Shown piece by piece: positions 31,498 through 40,152 of a stretch of 51,057 nucleotides of DNA. Position 1 is the stretch's first letter; each line of letters begins with the position of its first letter. The notes under the pieces are model-generated. The model did not search any database. It was not told the origin of the DNA and saw only the letters and a list, made by a program, of their open reading frames with translations. The stretch spans positions 1 through 51,057 of the forward strand of contig CAKPGU010000013.1 of NCBI GenBank assembly GCA_934155265.1, given 5' to 3'. Position numbers and translations under genes: made by a program. The DNA comes from an uncultured Clostridia bacterium (GTDB taxonomy: Bacteria > Bacillota > Clostridia > TANB77 > CAG-508).

Positions 31498-31705
31498 TTT
31501 TATATTATATTATACCTTAAGAATGAAAAGATATGAATGGGATCCTGCGATTATATATAGAATTACTAGAAGTGGACAGATAATAATAAGTAAAAGTGTG
31601 ATTGGGTGTGCTTTGGGAATTAGTAGTCCAAGTTTATTTGCAATTTATTACGACTTTATAAAAAAAGGTATCCCCCCTACTATAATAAGTGAAACTGAAA
31701 AATAA
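31490..31705 (+). CDS. Uncharacterised ORF before terminase (71 aa)
   Basis: The ATG at 31490 follows AGGAG and overlaps the HNH stop. The sequence has some hydrophobic character (IIISKSVIGCALGISSPSLFAIYYDF), which might be a short HTH. It spans half of the cos-like region, so it may be non-coding. Confidence 0.4.
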   Translation: MISFILYYTLRMKRYEWDPAIIYRITRSGQIIISKSVIGCALGISSPSLFAIYYDFIKKGIPPTIISETEK

Positions 31706-31730
31706 ATTTTTACACCGACTGCATACCTTT
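31664..31730. other. Candidate cos packaging site
   Basis: AAAGGTAT (31664-31671) and ATACCTTT (31723-31730) are inverted repeats around CCCCCC, the longest C run in the window. Between HNH and small terminase is the usual place for cos in HK97-type phages. Confidence 0.45.
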
Positions 31731-31789
31731 GCTTAAAAAAAATTCCCACATCAGCATGATTCAATAATATACGAAAGGAGATGAACAAT

Positions 31790-32365
31790 ATGCCAACACC
31801 ACCAAAGCCATTTAAAGTGTTAACATCTGAAAAAAAATCACATAGAACAAAAGCTGAACTCAAGAAAAGACAAGAGGGAGAGCAGTCTTTGAGTACAGAT
31901 ATAACATTAAAAGAAAGAAAAGAAGTAAAACAAAATAAAGTGGCACATAAAGAGTTTAAAAGAATAGAAAAATTATTAAAAAATATAGATAAAAACGATG
32001 CAATTTATGAGGCTGTTATAAATAGATATTGTTTACTCCAAGCGGAATGCACTGACTTAGAAGAAAGACGAGAAGAATTTTATAAGTTAGTGTTTGAATT
32101 AAAAGCTGAAATGAAGTCAGTTACAGATAATATGGATTACATTGAAGATGTTGCTAATTATAAGCTTGAATATGCAAAATCTATAGCTAAGATCATGAGC
32201 TCAATGAATGCAATAGATAAACAAATTCAATCAAAAAGAAAAATGCTGTTAGATATTGAAAAAGAAAATGTTATGACTATTGCATCAGCATTAAGATGTA
32301 TACCGAAAAAAGAAGACAAAGATGCAGATAATCCACTTCTAAAAGTACTAAGAGGTGAAGCATAA
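31790..32365 (+). CDS. terS: Terminase small subunit (P27 family)
   Basis: The 191-aa protein begins PTPPKPFKVLTSEKKSHRTKAEL, the P27-type N-terminus, followed by a helical DNA-binding and oligomerisation region. It recognises packaging DNA and guides the large subunit. The ATG at 31790 is nine bases after AAAGGAG. Its stop overlaps the start of the large subunit. Confidence 0.88.
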   Translation: MPTPPKPFKVLTSEKKSHRTKAELKKRQEGEQSLSTDITLKERKEVKQNKVAHKEFKRIEKLLKNIDKNDAIYEAVINRYCLLQAECTDLEERREEFYKLVFELKAEMKSVTDNMDYIEDVANYKLEYAKSIAKIMSSMNAIDKQIQSKRKMLLDIEKENVMTIASALRCIPKKEDKDADNPLLKVLRGEA

Positions 32366-34044
32366 TGTTGTTGGAAAAGGCAAAAAGGTATGCAGAAAAC
32401 TGTATATCAGGAAAAGAAATAACTACATTTGAGGTAAAAAAGCAATGTGAGTGGTGTCTAGAAGATTTAGAAAAACAAAATAATGATTATTATCCATATT
32501 ATTTCGATACAAAACAAACAGAAATTATAGAAGGTGTATTGAAATTATTGAATTTTGCAACAGGACTTGGGATTGTTGGCAAAAGTATTTATGAAGGTTT
32601 GGAAGATTTCCAAGCTTTTTTTATTGCTAATATTTTTGGTTGGAGATATAAATCGGATTCAAGAAAATTTAGATATAGAGAAGTGGATTTATTTATTCCG
32701 AGAAAAAATTCAAAAACATTTTTAGCAGCATTAATAATTATAATTTTAATGCTTACAGAAGATGAATATTCAGAATTTTATTCTATATGTCTTGATAGAG
32801 ATTTAGCAGGAGAAGTAAAAAAGGCAATATCACAGATATTAAATGCAAGTCCGTTAGTATCAGAGTATTTTAATATACCAAAAACACTAAGCGGAAGAAT
32901 GGAATGTACTTTAACGCATTCATTCTATCAGCCAAGAACGGCAGAAGCTAATCGTAATAACTCAATTAGACCAAGTGCATTTATAGCAGATGAGTATGGT
33001 GCAATGAAAGATAATGCAAATGTGGAAGCAATGCGTTCAGGGCAATTAAGTGTTAGAAATCCGTTAATGTTCAAATTGACAACTGCTTATGCAGAAGATA
33101 AATCAATAATGCTTGATGAATTAGAATATTTAAAAAAGATTTATAAAGGATTAGAGAGTGATGATAGATTATTTGCACTTGTATATTATGCGACAGAAGA
33201 ACATTTGTGGGATGACATTGGATTGCAGATGGCAAATCCTTTAAGAATTGAAGAAAATTATGAAGAAATAAGAAGAGCAAGGAAAAATGCATTAGCAAAA
33301 CCATGTGAAAGAACAGAATTTTTAACCAAAAACATGAATTATTTTATGCCTTCAAATTCTGGCGAAGAATTTATTACAATTGATAAATTAAGACTATGCA
33401 AAAATACAAGAGGGATATTTGACTGGAGAGGAAAAGATGTTTATGTTGGACTAGATTTAGCAATGACAAATGATAATACAGCAGTTTCGATGGTAACAAT
33501 AGAAGACGATATGATATATGCAAAATCATGGGCTTTTATACCTGCTGATAGAATAGAAGAAAAAAACAGAAGGGAAAGAACAGATTATAGAAGATTTATA
33601 GAAGATGGCAGTTGTTTTGCGTGTGGAGATGAAATAATTTCTTATGAATTTGTTGAAAATTTTGTAATGAATATAGAAAAAGAATATGGAGTTCATATAG
33701 TACAGATAGCTTTCGATAGATTTAATTGTATATCAACTGCAAATAAATTAGAAAGCAAAGGTTACGAAACTGTAGAAGTAAAACAGCACTCGACAATATT
33801 ACATATGCCAACAAAGTGGTTACAAGAACATATTTTGCAAAGAAAATTTAGTTATGATGGTGATAGATTATATGAAATCAATTTTCAAAACGCAAGATGT
33901 GTTGAAGATACGAACTTAAACAAGTATATAAACAAAAAGAAATCGAATGGAAAAGTAGACATGGTAATGAGTACGATAGATGCCTTATATTTATTGCAAC
34001 AAGAAATATTAAATGAAGATAACTTTGTATGTCAAAGCTTTTAG
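32365..34044 (+). CDS. terL: Terminase large subunit
   Basis: The 559-aa motor packages DNA and cuts it. The ATPase half has the variant Walker A FIPRKNSKTFLAAL (about 110-125) and Walker B AFIADEYGA; the nuclease half begins VYVGLDLAMTNDNTA with the first catalytic Asp. This is the HK97/P27-linked type. Translation is coupled to the small subunit by a one-base overlap. Confidence 0.96.
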   Translation: MLLEKAKRYAENCISGKEITTFEVKKQCEWCLEDLEKQNNDYYPYYFDTKQTEIIEGVLKLLNFATGLGIVGKSIYEGLEDFQAFFIANIFGWRYKSDSRKFRYREVDLFIPRKNSKTFLAALIIIILMLTEDEYSEFYSICLDRDLAGEVKKAISQILNASPLVSEYFNIPKTLSGRMECTLTHSFYQPRTAEANRNNSIRPSAFIADEYGAMKDNANVEAMRSGQLSVRNPLMFKLTTAYAEDKSIMLDELEYLKKIYKGLESDDRLFALVYYATEEHLWDDIGLQMANPLRIEENYEEIRRARKNALAKPCERTEFLTKNMNYFMPSNSGEEFITIDKLRLCKNTRGIFDWRGKDVYVGLDLAMTNDNTAVSMVTIEDDMIYAKSWAFIPADRIEEKNRRERTDYRRFIEDGSCFACGDEIISYEFVENFVMNIEKEYGVHIVQIAFDRFNCISTANKLESKGYETVEVKQHSTILHMPTKWLQEHILQRKFSYDGDRLYEINFQNARCVEDTNLNKYINKKKSNGKVDMVMSTIDALYLLQQEILNEDNFVCQSF

Positions 34045-34056
34045 GAGGTGAGAAAA

Positions 34057-35355
34057 GTGAAGATAATAAATGTTTTTAAAAAGAAAATTAAAAATGCAGC
34101 AAATAATGAGACAATAATTGATGAGAATGCAGTAAGTGATGTTATACTAAAGGCTTTGCTAGCAGGAGAAGAAATAGATAGAGAAAAAGTTTTGATGATT
34201 CCTGCTGTTTCAAGTGCAGTAGGATTGATTTGTGATTCTTTTGCAATGATACCATTTAAATTATATAAGAAAACAACAAAAGAAAGTAAAAAACAAACAA
34301 CAGAAGTGGAAGACGAGAGAGTAAATATAATAAATTATGATACTGGTGATACATTAGATGGATTTCAGTTTAAAAAAGCTATTGCTGAGGACTATTTACT
34401 TGGAAAAGGCGGATATGCATATATCAATAAAAGAAAAAACAGTTTTATTGGACTAAATTATGTACAAGAAAACAAAGTATTGTTTGAAAGAAATACAGAT
34501 GCAATATTCAAAAATTATAACATATTGGTTGATGGGAATATATACAGACCATACGAGTTTCTAAAAATACTTCGAAACACTAAAAACGGGGCATATGGAA
34601 CTGGATATACGAAAGAAATAAGTAAAAGCTTAGAAACAGCATATAAAAGAATAATATATGATTTAGAATTAATGAGAACTGGAGGAAATAAAAAGGGATT
34701 TTTAAAGGCACAAAAACATTTAGACGAAAAAGGAATGTCAATATTAAAATCTCAGTGGAATGATTATTTTGCAGGAAATTCTAGTTGTGTTATTTTAAAT
34801 GATGGAATGGAATTTCAAGAAGCATCAAATACATCTGTTGAAAATCAATTAAATGAAAAAAACAAAACATTTAGTGAAGAAGTAAAGGAAATATTTCATA
34901 CAGGAAAAACAAACGAAGATTTCTTGAAAAATGCAATTATGCCAATTGCAACTGCATTTTGTACAGCTTTAAATAGAGACTTTTTACTTGAAAAAGAAAA
35001 GAAGTCTTATTATTTTGCACCGGATTATACAGAATTAATTAGATGCACTATAAAAGAAAGATTTGAAGCATATCAAATAGCGATTACATCAGGATTTAAA
35101 ACAAGAAATGAAGTTAGATACCTAGAGGGTGATGATGCACTTGATGGGTTAGATATGATTAACATTGGTTTAGGAGATGTGCTATTTGATCCAAAAACAA
35201 AACAAATTTATACACCGAACACTAATAAAATGGTGAAAATGAATGATATGAATCAAGAAAATGAACAAATAGAAACAACACAAGATGAAGAAAACAACAA
35301 AAATGAACAAAAATCTAATAAAGAAGTGGAGGGAGGTGAGCAAATTGAAGAATAA
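34057..35355 (+). CDS. Portal protein (HK97 type)
   Basis: The 432-aa protein forms the ring at the capsid vertex. PAVSSAVGLICDSFAMIPFKLYKK is the conserved N-terminal segment, and the middle and C-terminal helices follow the HK97 portal pattern (ITSGFKTRNEVRYLEGDDALDGLD). The GTG at 34057 has AGGAGG eight bases upstream. The C-terminal tail is Asn/Gln/Glu-rich, and the protease gene overlaps its end. Confidence 0.93.
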   Translation: MKIINVFKKKIKNAANNETIIDENAVSDVILKALLAGEEIDREKVLMIPAVSSAVGLICDSFAMIPFKLYKKTTKESKKQTTEVEDERVNIINYDTGDTLDGFQFKKAIAEDYLLGKGGYAYINKRKNSFIGLNYVQENKVLFERNTDAIFKNYNILVDGNIYRPYEFLKILRNTKNGAYGTGYTKEISKSLETAYKRIIYDLELMRTGGNKKGFLKAQKHLDEKGMSILKSQWNDYFAGNSSCVILNDGMEFQEASNTSVENQLNEKNKTFSEEVKEIFHTGKTNEDFLKNAIMPIATAFCTALNRDFLLEKEKKSYYFAPDYTELIRCTIKERFEAYQIAITSGFKTRNEVRYLEGDDALDGLDMINIGLGDVLFDPKTKQIYTPNTNKMVKMNDMNQENEQIETTQDEENNKNEQKSNKEVEGGEQIEE

Positions 35356-36070
35356 GTTTTATGAAATTAAAAACATAATACCAAACGCAAGTGCTGACCT
35401 TTACTTGTATGGTGAAATAGTTACAGATGATACTGACTGGTGGACTGGCGAAAAAGATAATAATTTAATTGGATTACAAAGTTTCAAAGAAGAACTTGAT
35501 AATTTAGGAAATATATCAGACTTAAACATATTTATGAATACACCAGGTGGAGAGGTTTTTGTTGCAACTACTATATGCAGTATGTTACAAAGATTAAAAG
35601 ATACTGGAACTAAAATTCATACATATGTAGATGGATTATGTGCTAGTGCAGGTACATTCATTTTAATGATGGGTGATGATGTAAATATTTACGAAAATTC
35701 AGTAGTAATGATACACAAGCCGGTTAACATTTGTTATGGAAATGCATTAGATTTTCAAAAGTGTATCGATGTATTAAATACAATTGAAAATAGTACAATG
35801 ATACCACTTTACATGAAAAAAGCTAAAGTTGACGAAGAAAAAGTAAAAGAGTTAATAAATGCAGAGAGCTGGCTAGGTGCTAAAGAAGTAGACGATACAT
35901 TTAATGTAAATCTAATCAAGGAGCAAAAACAAGTGGCTGCATGTGCATCTAATTTGTTTAAAAATTATAAGAATGTACCAGAAAAGTTGAAAAACATGAT
36001 TAAAAAGACAGAAGAACCAAAGTTAGATTATTCTGATTTTGAGAAAAGATTATTTAATATCAAAAAATAA
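35345..36070 (+). CDS. Head maturation protease (ClpP-like)
   Basis: The 241-aa protein is an S14/ClpP-type prohead protease. MNTPGGEVFVATTI, the nucleophile region DGLCASAGTFILMMGDD and the His region MIHKPVNICYG are in order. It cleaves the scaffold part of the capsid. The TTG at 35345 follows GGAGG by eight bases and overlaps the portal stop, a less common start that suggests coupled translation. Confidence 0.92.
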   Translation: MKNKFYEIKNIIPNASADLYLYGEIVTDDTDWWTGEKDNNLIGLQSFKEELDNLGNISDLNIFMNTPGGEVFVATTICSMLQRLKDTGTKIHTYVDGLCASAGTFILMMGDDVNIYENSVVMIHKPVNICYGNALDFQKCIDVLNTIENSTMIPLYMKKAKVDEEKVKELINAESWLGAKEVDDTFNVNLIKEQKQVAACASNLFKNYKNVPEKLKNMIKKTEEPKLDYSDFEKRLFNIKK

Positions 36071-36074
36071 CAAA

Positions 36075-36101
36075 AACAACTATTAAATTAGTTGTTTTTT
36101 T
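36075..36101 (+). terminator. Terminator between protease and capsid
   Basis: AACAACTA and TAGTTGTT around six bases, then T7. It probably gives partial termination, as no clear new promoter follows. Confidence 0.7.
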
Positions 36102-36139
36102 ATTTTATAAAAATTTAAAAAAAAGGAAGGTAAAAAAAC

Positions 36140-37312
36140 ATGAACGAAAAAGAATTGAAAGAAAAAAGAAATGAATTACAAGTAAAAATGGAAGAGATTC
36201 TAAACAAAGCTAAAATTGAAAACAGAGCTATGAATGATGAAGAAATCAAAAGCTTTGATGATGTAGAAAAAGAAATTAAAAATATTGATGCAACATTAGA
36301 AAGATGTAACAAAATTAACGAAATGGAATGTAAAAAACCAGAAGGAGAAAAAGAATTAACACAAGAAGAAAAAGATGTTAAAGCATTTGCAACATTTATA
36401 AGAAACTATGTAAATGGTGTACCACAAAATGCTGAAACAAAACTTACAAAAGGAGATAATGGTTCAATAATACCAAAAACAATAGCACAAAAAGTTATTG
36501 ATAAGGTTGTTGAAATATCACCATTGTATGCAAGTGCTACAAGATACAACGCAAAAGGAACATTAGCTGTTCCAAAATACAACGATACAACAGATGATGT
36601 AACGGTTGCATATGCTACAGAGTTTGATGAATTAGTTTCTCATTCAGGAAAATTCGATACAGTTGAATTAACTGGATTTTTAGTTGGAGCATTAACAAAA
36701 ATATCTAGATCAATGATAAACAATACAGATATAAACTTAACAGATTATGTTGTAAACAAAATGGCAGAAAAGTTTAAATTATTCTATGAAGGAGAAATGT
36801 TAAATGGAACTGATAGTAAAATTTCAGGAATTGTTGGTTCTTATGATTCAACAAATATGAAAGTTACACTAGCTGCAAAATCTTCATTAACTGCTGATGA
36901 ATTAATAGATGTTCAAGAAACAGTTCCTGACGCATTTCAGGTTGGTGCTTATTGGATCATGAATAGAGACACAAGAAAGAAAATAAGAAAATTAAAGGAT
37001 AGCGACGGAAACTACATTTTAAACAGAGCATTTAATGAAAAATGGGACTATGAACTGTTAGGAAAACCTGTTTATTGCTCAGAAAAAGTAGAAAAATTAG
37101 GAACAGCATCAAAAGCTGTTATATTCTATGGAGATTTTTCTGGACTTGCTATAAAAGAAACAGAAGAAATGGAAATTCAAATTTTATTAGAAAAATTTGC
37201 TACACAACACGCAATAGGAGTTGTTGGATATTCTGAATTAGATGCTAAAGTAGAAAATACACAAAAAATAGCTGTTGCAGTATCTGGTGCAACAGACCCA
37301 GCATCTAAATAA
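36140..37312 (+). CDS. Major capsid protein (HK97 fold)
   Basis: The 390-aa protein has an N-terminal charged coiled-coil delta/scaffold domain (residues 1-95) that the protease would remove, then the HK97 fold (IPKTIAQKVIDKVVEISPLYASATRYNAKGTLAVPKY). AAGGAAGG precedes the ATG. Position after protease is standard. Confidence 0.95.
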   Translation: MNEKELKEKRNELQVKMEEILNKAKIENRAMNDEEIKSFDDVEKEIKNIDATLERCNKINEMECKKPEGEKELTQEEKDVKAFATFIRNYVNGVPQNAETKLTKGDNGSIIPKTIAQKVIDKVVEISPLYASATRYNAKGTLAVPKYNDTTDDVTVAYATEFDELVSHSGKFDTVELTGFLVGALTKISRSMINNTDINLTDYVVNKMAEKFKLFYEGEMLNGTDSKISGIVGSYDSTNMKVTLAAKSSLTADELIDVQETVPDAFQVGAYWIMNRDTRKKIRKLKDSDGNYILNRAFNEKWDYELLGKPVYCSEKVEKLGTASKAVIFYGDFSGLAIKETEEMEIQILLEKFATQHAIGVVGYSELDAKVENTQKIAVAVSGATDPASK

Positions 37313-37336
37313 ACTTCCTAAAAAGGAGGACAAGTA

Positions 37337-37648
37337 ATGAAAGTAAGTGAAATTACTGTAAAGGATATAACTAATTATTTGAGATTATCAGAGGTTAATG
37401 ATGATGATAATAAAAATATTGAACTATTTTTAAATATTGCTAAAAATTATATTGAAAATTATACAGGAATACCACAAAAGTCCGAAAATGAAGAAGCGGA
37501 AACACTTGATACATATTCGGACTTTGTCATTGCTGTTTATGTATTATGCCAAGATATGTACGACAATAGAGTTATGTATGTAGATGGCAAAAACATAAAT
37601 AATACTGTAAAAACTATTCTTGATATGCACACGAGGAATAATCTATGA
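37337..37648 (+). CDS. Head-tail connector (gp6-like)
   Basis: The 103-aa helical protein matches the HK97 gp6-like family (ITNYLRLSEVNDDDNKNIELFLNIAKNYIENYTG). It forms the adaptor ring below the portal. AAAGGAGG precedes; its end overlaps the next gene. Confidence 0.88.
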   Translation: MKVSEITVKDITNYLRLSEVNDDDNKNIELFLNIAKNYIENYTGIPQKSENEEAETLDTYSDFVIAVYVLCQDMYDNRVMYVDGKNINNTVKTILDMHTRNNL

Positions 37649-37989
37649 TAAATGCAGGTGATTATAATAAATTAATATCTATATATCAAATAGAAGAAGT
37701 TGAAGACAACGAGGGGTTCAATACAAAAAAAGAAACTGTTATCCTTACACCTTACGCTAAGGTAAAAACAACAAAAGGATATACTTTAATTGCAAGTGGT
37801 TCTGATTTTGAAAAAGCTTATACTAATTTTACTATTAGATATTCCAAAAAAGTTGAAGATGCATATTACAATTCAAACAGAGATGTATATGTAAAATACA
37901 AGGATAAAATTTTCACTGTAGAGTATCTAAATAATATAGATGAGGCAAATACTGAACTTGAAATGCAATGTAAGAGAGTTACAAAATAA
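37645..37989 (+). CDS. Head closure protein
   Basis: The 114-aa beta-rich protein has the head-tail adaptor pattern (NAGDYNKLISIYQIEEVEDNEGF and VYVKYKDKIFTVEYLNNIDEAN). It seals the connector. ATGA overlap with the gene before, one base overlap with the gene after. Confidence 0.85.
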   Translation: MINAGDYNKLISIYQIEEVEDNEGFNTKKETVILTPYAKVKTTKGYTLIASGSDFEKAYTNFTIRYSKKVEDAYYNSNRDVYVKYKDKIFTVEYLNNIDEANTELEMQCKRVTK

Positions 37990-38402
37990 TGGCTAGATTT
38001 AAAGAAGAATTACCAAATGATTTAATAAAAATGTTTCAAGATTTAGATCAAGACAGTGAAAAAATGATTGGTGAAATGACAAAGGCAGGAGCGGAAAAGG
38101 TATATAAAAATGTACTGAAAAATGTTCCTGCTTCTTTTAAATCATCAAACATAATGAAATGCCTTAAAATTACTAAGGTGTATAAAACTCCAAGTGATGG
38201 AGGCATAAATACAAAAATCGGCTTTTTTAATTCTTTCATAAATAAAAGAGGAGTGGAAAGACCAGCACCGCTTGTTGCTAATGTTTTTGAACATGGTACA
38301 TCAACAGTGAAAAAACAACCATTTATGCGTAAATCATTTAGAAAAGCAGAAATAAAAGCGGAAATGAAAAAAGTTCAAGAAAAATATTTACCAAAGGAGT
38401 AA
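37989..38402 (+). CDS. HK97 gp10-like tail component
   Basis: The 137-aa protein has the gp10 family pattern (MTKAGAEKVYKNVLKNVPAS and ANVFEHGTSTVKKQPFMRKSFRK). It joins head and tail. Coupled to neighbours by an overlap and a 2-base gap. Confidence 0.88.
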   Translation: MARFKEELPNDLIKMFQDLDQDSEKMIGEMTKAGAEKVYKNVLKNVPASFKSSNIMKCLKITKVYKTPSDGGINTKIGFFNSFINKRGVERPAPLVANVFEHGTSTVKKQPFMRKSFRKAEIKAEMKKVQEKYLPKE

Positions 38403-38404
38403 TT

Positions 38405-38734
38405 ATGGAAAGTGAAATAAAGAAAATTTTAAAATTAGATGTTCCAGTTGCACATTTAAAGTATAAAGGAAAACAAAAAACTTATATTGTATGGACAATA
38501 ATAGATGAAGAACCGACTTTTTCTAGTGATGATGAAATTACTGATAGTGAAGTTATTATTGATATAGATATTTATAGTGATAGCAATTATTTAAAAATAA
38601 TGAGTTTAATAAAAAATAAAATGAAAGAAAATGATTGGACATGGGATGGAGACAGTCAAGAGTTTTTTGAAGAAGAAACAGGCTTATATCATAGAACATG
38701 TTCTTTTAAGAAAGGAAGGTATATAAATGGCTAG
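38405..38734 (+). CDS. Tail terminator-like protein
   Basis: The 109-aa alpha/beta protein (PVAHLKYKGKQKTYIVWTIIDEEPTFSSDDE, read in parts; VIIDIDIYSDSNY) stands where the tail terminator lies in HK97-type phages. Assignment rests on position and general fold. Its end overlaps the tail protein gene. Confidence 0.7.
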   Translation: MESEIKKILKLDVPVAHLKYKGKQKTYIVWTIIDEEPTFSSDDEITDSEVIIDIDIYSDSNYLKIMSLIKNKMKENDWTWDGDSQEFFEEETGLYHRTCSFKKGRYING

Positions 38735-39311
38735 TATAGGATTAAGAATAGCAAAATATAATAAAATAGATTATACTACAAAAAAATATAAAGCATTAGA
38801 AAAAGAATCAATAGTGCCAATTTTGGGAAGATTAATTGATGCGAAAATAAATGAAGAAAGAAATAGTACAGAATTAAGAGCTGATGATATAATAGCTGAA
38901 AAAGACACATCTTTTAAGGGTGGAACTTTAAATTTAACAGTTGATGATGTTACAGACGAAACATATGCAGATGTAAAAGGATGTGCAATTTCTGAAAAGG
39001 AAGTAACTGATAATTCAGAGGACATAGCACCAGAACTTGGTTATGGACACATTGTTACTAAAATATATAAAGGTGTAAAAAGTTATAAAGTAGAATTTTT
39101 ACCACGTATTCAAATAACTAAAATTACAGCGGATAGAAAGACAAAGGGAGAATCAATAGAGTACAATACAGTGTCTATTGAAGCAGATGTAATGGAATTA
39201 GAAGAAGCTATAAATGGAATGAAAGTTGGAGATTGGAAAAAAACAGAAACATTTGCAACATTAGCAGAAGCTCAAACATATTTAGACGGACTTTTAACAC
39301 CATCAAAATAA
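38727..39311 (+). CDS. Major tail protein (phi13 type)
   Basis: The 194-aa protein begins IGLRIAKYNKIDY and has GGTLNLTVDDVTDETYADVKG and SEDIAPELGYGHIVTK, typical of phi13-family tail tube proteins. It forms the tail tube. A terminator follows, allowing high expression relative to downstream genes. Confidence 0.9.
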   Translation: MASIGLRIAKYNKIDYTTKKYKALEKESIVPILGRLIDAKINEERNSTELRADDIIAEKDTSFKGGTLNLTVDDVTDETYADVKGCAISEKEVTDNSEDIAPELGYGHIVTKIYKGVKSYKVEFLPRIQITKITADRKTKGESIEYNTVSIEADVMELEEAINGMKVGDWKKTETFATLAEAQTYLDGLLTPSK

Positions 39312-39324
39312 ATTTTATAAGGGC

Positions 39325-39351
39325 AAGTAGACTAGAAATAGTCTACTTTTT
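39325..39351 (+). terminator. Terminator after the major tail protein
   Basis: AAGTAGAC and GTCTACTT around eight bases, followed by TTTTGATTT. Probably partial. Confidence 0.75.
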
Positions 39352-39366
39352 GATTTAGGAGGAAAA

Positions 39367-39723
39367 ATGATAGAAACAATAAAACATATTAGTTATAAGG
39401 GTAAAGATTATCCACTAGCATTTAATTTTAATGTATTAGAAAAAATTCAAGATAAATATGGTTCTTATGAAAAATGGGGAGAGATGACAGATGGAAAAGG
39501 AAAAGAAGTAAACATAGGAGCATTTAAATTCGGAGTCTTAGAGATGATCAACGAAGGAATTGATATTGAAAATGAAGATAAAGAAGAAAAAATGGAATTT
39601 GTGACATTAAAACAAGTTGGAAGAATTATAACAGAAATAGGAATGCAAAAAATGACAGATAGAGTTCAAGAAACAGTGATTGAATCTACTAAAGATAAAG
39701 ATGAAGAAGAAAAAAACGTGTAA
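39367..39723 (+). CDS. Tail assembly chaperone (gpG-like)
   Basis: The 118-aa acidic protein (YPLAFNFNVLEKIQDKYGSYEKW) lies between tail tube and tape measure, the position of lambda gpG. It ends DKDEEEKNV at a slippery A-AAA-AAC, beyond which a -1 shift makes a longer fusion. Chaperones of this type coat the tape measure during tail assembly. Confidence 0.9.
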   Translation: MIETIKHISYKGKDYPLAFNFNVLEKIQDKYGSYEKWGEMTDGKGKEVNIGAFKFGVLEMINEGIDIENEDKEEKMEFVTLKQVGRIITEIGMQKMTDRVQETVIESTKDKDEEEKNV

Positions 39724-39947
39724 TCCACGAGGATGAAGAATTTATAATTGATTTCTCGTGGATTTTATTTATAGGACATTGCTTACTAGGGTTTAGCGAA
39801 AAAGAAGTAGGAAGAATGACTCTAGTTAAGTTTTCTAGGTTATATAAACATTATAAAAATAATTATGATTTTAAATTAAAGAAAATAACATATACAGAAT
39901 TAGAAGAAAAAATCAATCATCAAGGGGAAATGTTTAGTGATGAGTAA
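39367..39947 (+). CDS. Frameshifted tail assembly chaperone (gpGT-like)
   Basis: A -1 shift at 39711-39717 continues as RVIHEDEEFIIDFSWILF, GHCLLGFSEKEVGRMTL and ends GEMFSDE at 39947, adding about 77 residues. The added domain would bind the tape measure and tail tube as lambda T does. The reading frame has no ATG with a good ribosome site of its own, which supports frameshifting. Confidence 0.88.
39711..39764 (+). promoter_or_regulatory. -1 programmed frameshift signal
   Basis: Slippery heptamer A-AAA-AAC (39711-39717), then a 5-6 base spacer, then a 9-10 bp stem (ATCCACGAG 39723-39731 with CTCGTGGAT 39755-39763). The zero-frame stop is at 39721-39723, at the foot of the stem. Confidence 0.88.
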
Positions 39948-40098
39948 AATGGAAAAAGTAAAATGCCCTCAATGTGGACAAACTCTGATTTTTATTAGTC
40001 ACATTGACGGAGAAATAAAATGCACAAGATGCAGAAATAGGATACGAATACAAAAAGAAAAGAGTGAGGAACACGCACATACAGAGTTAGTGGAGTAG
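39940..40098 (+). CDS. Com-like zinc-ribbon protein (52 aa)
   Basis: VKCPQCGQTL and IKCTRCRNRIRI form a compact zinc ribbon like Mu Com, which activates translation of the mom mRNA. The ATG overlaps the end of the frameshifted chaperone. No mom-like gene is visible in the window, so the target is unknown. Confidence 0.7.
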   Translation: MSKMEKVKCPQCGQTLIFISHIDGEIKCTRCRNRIRIQKEKSEEHAHTELVE

Positions 40099-40152
40099 TT
40101 ACCCAAAACCTTTCTTTATTATATAGATTTTAAAAATAAAGAAGGTGTAAAA

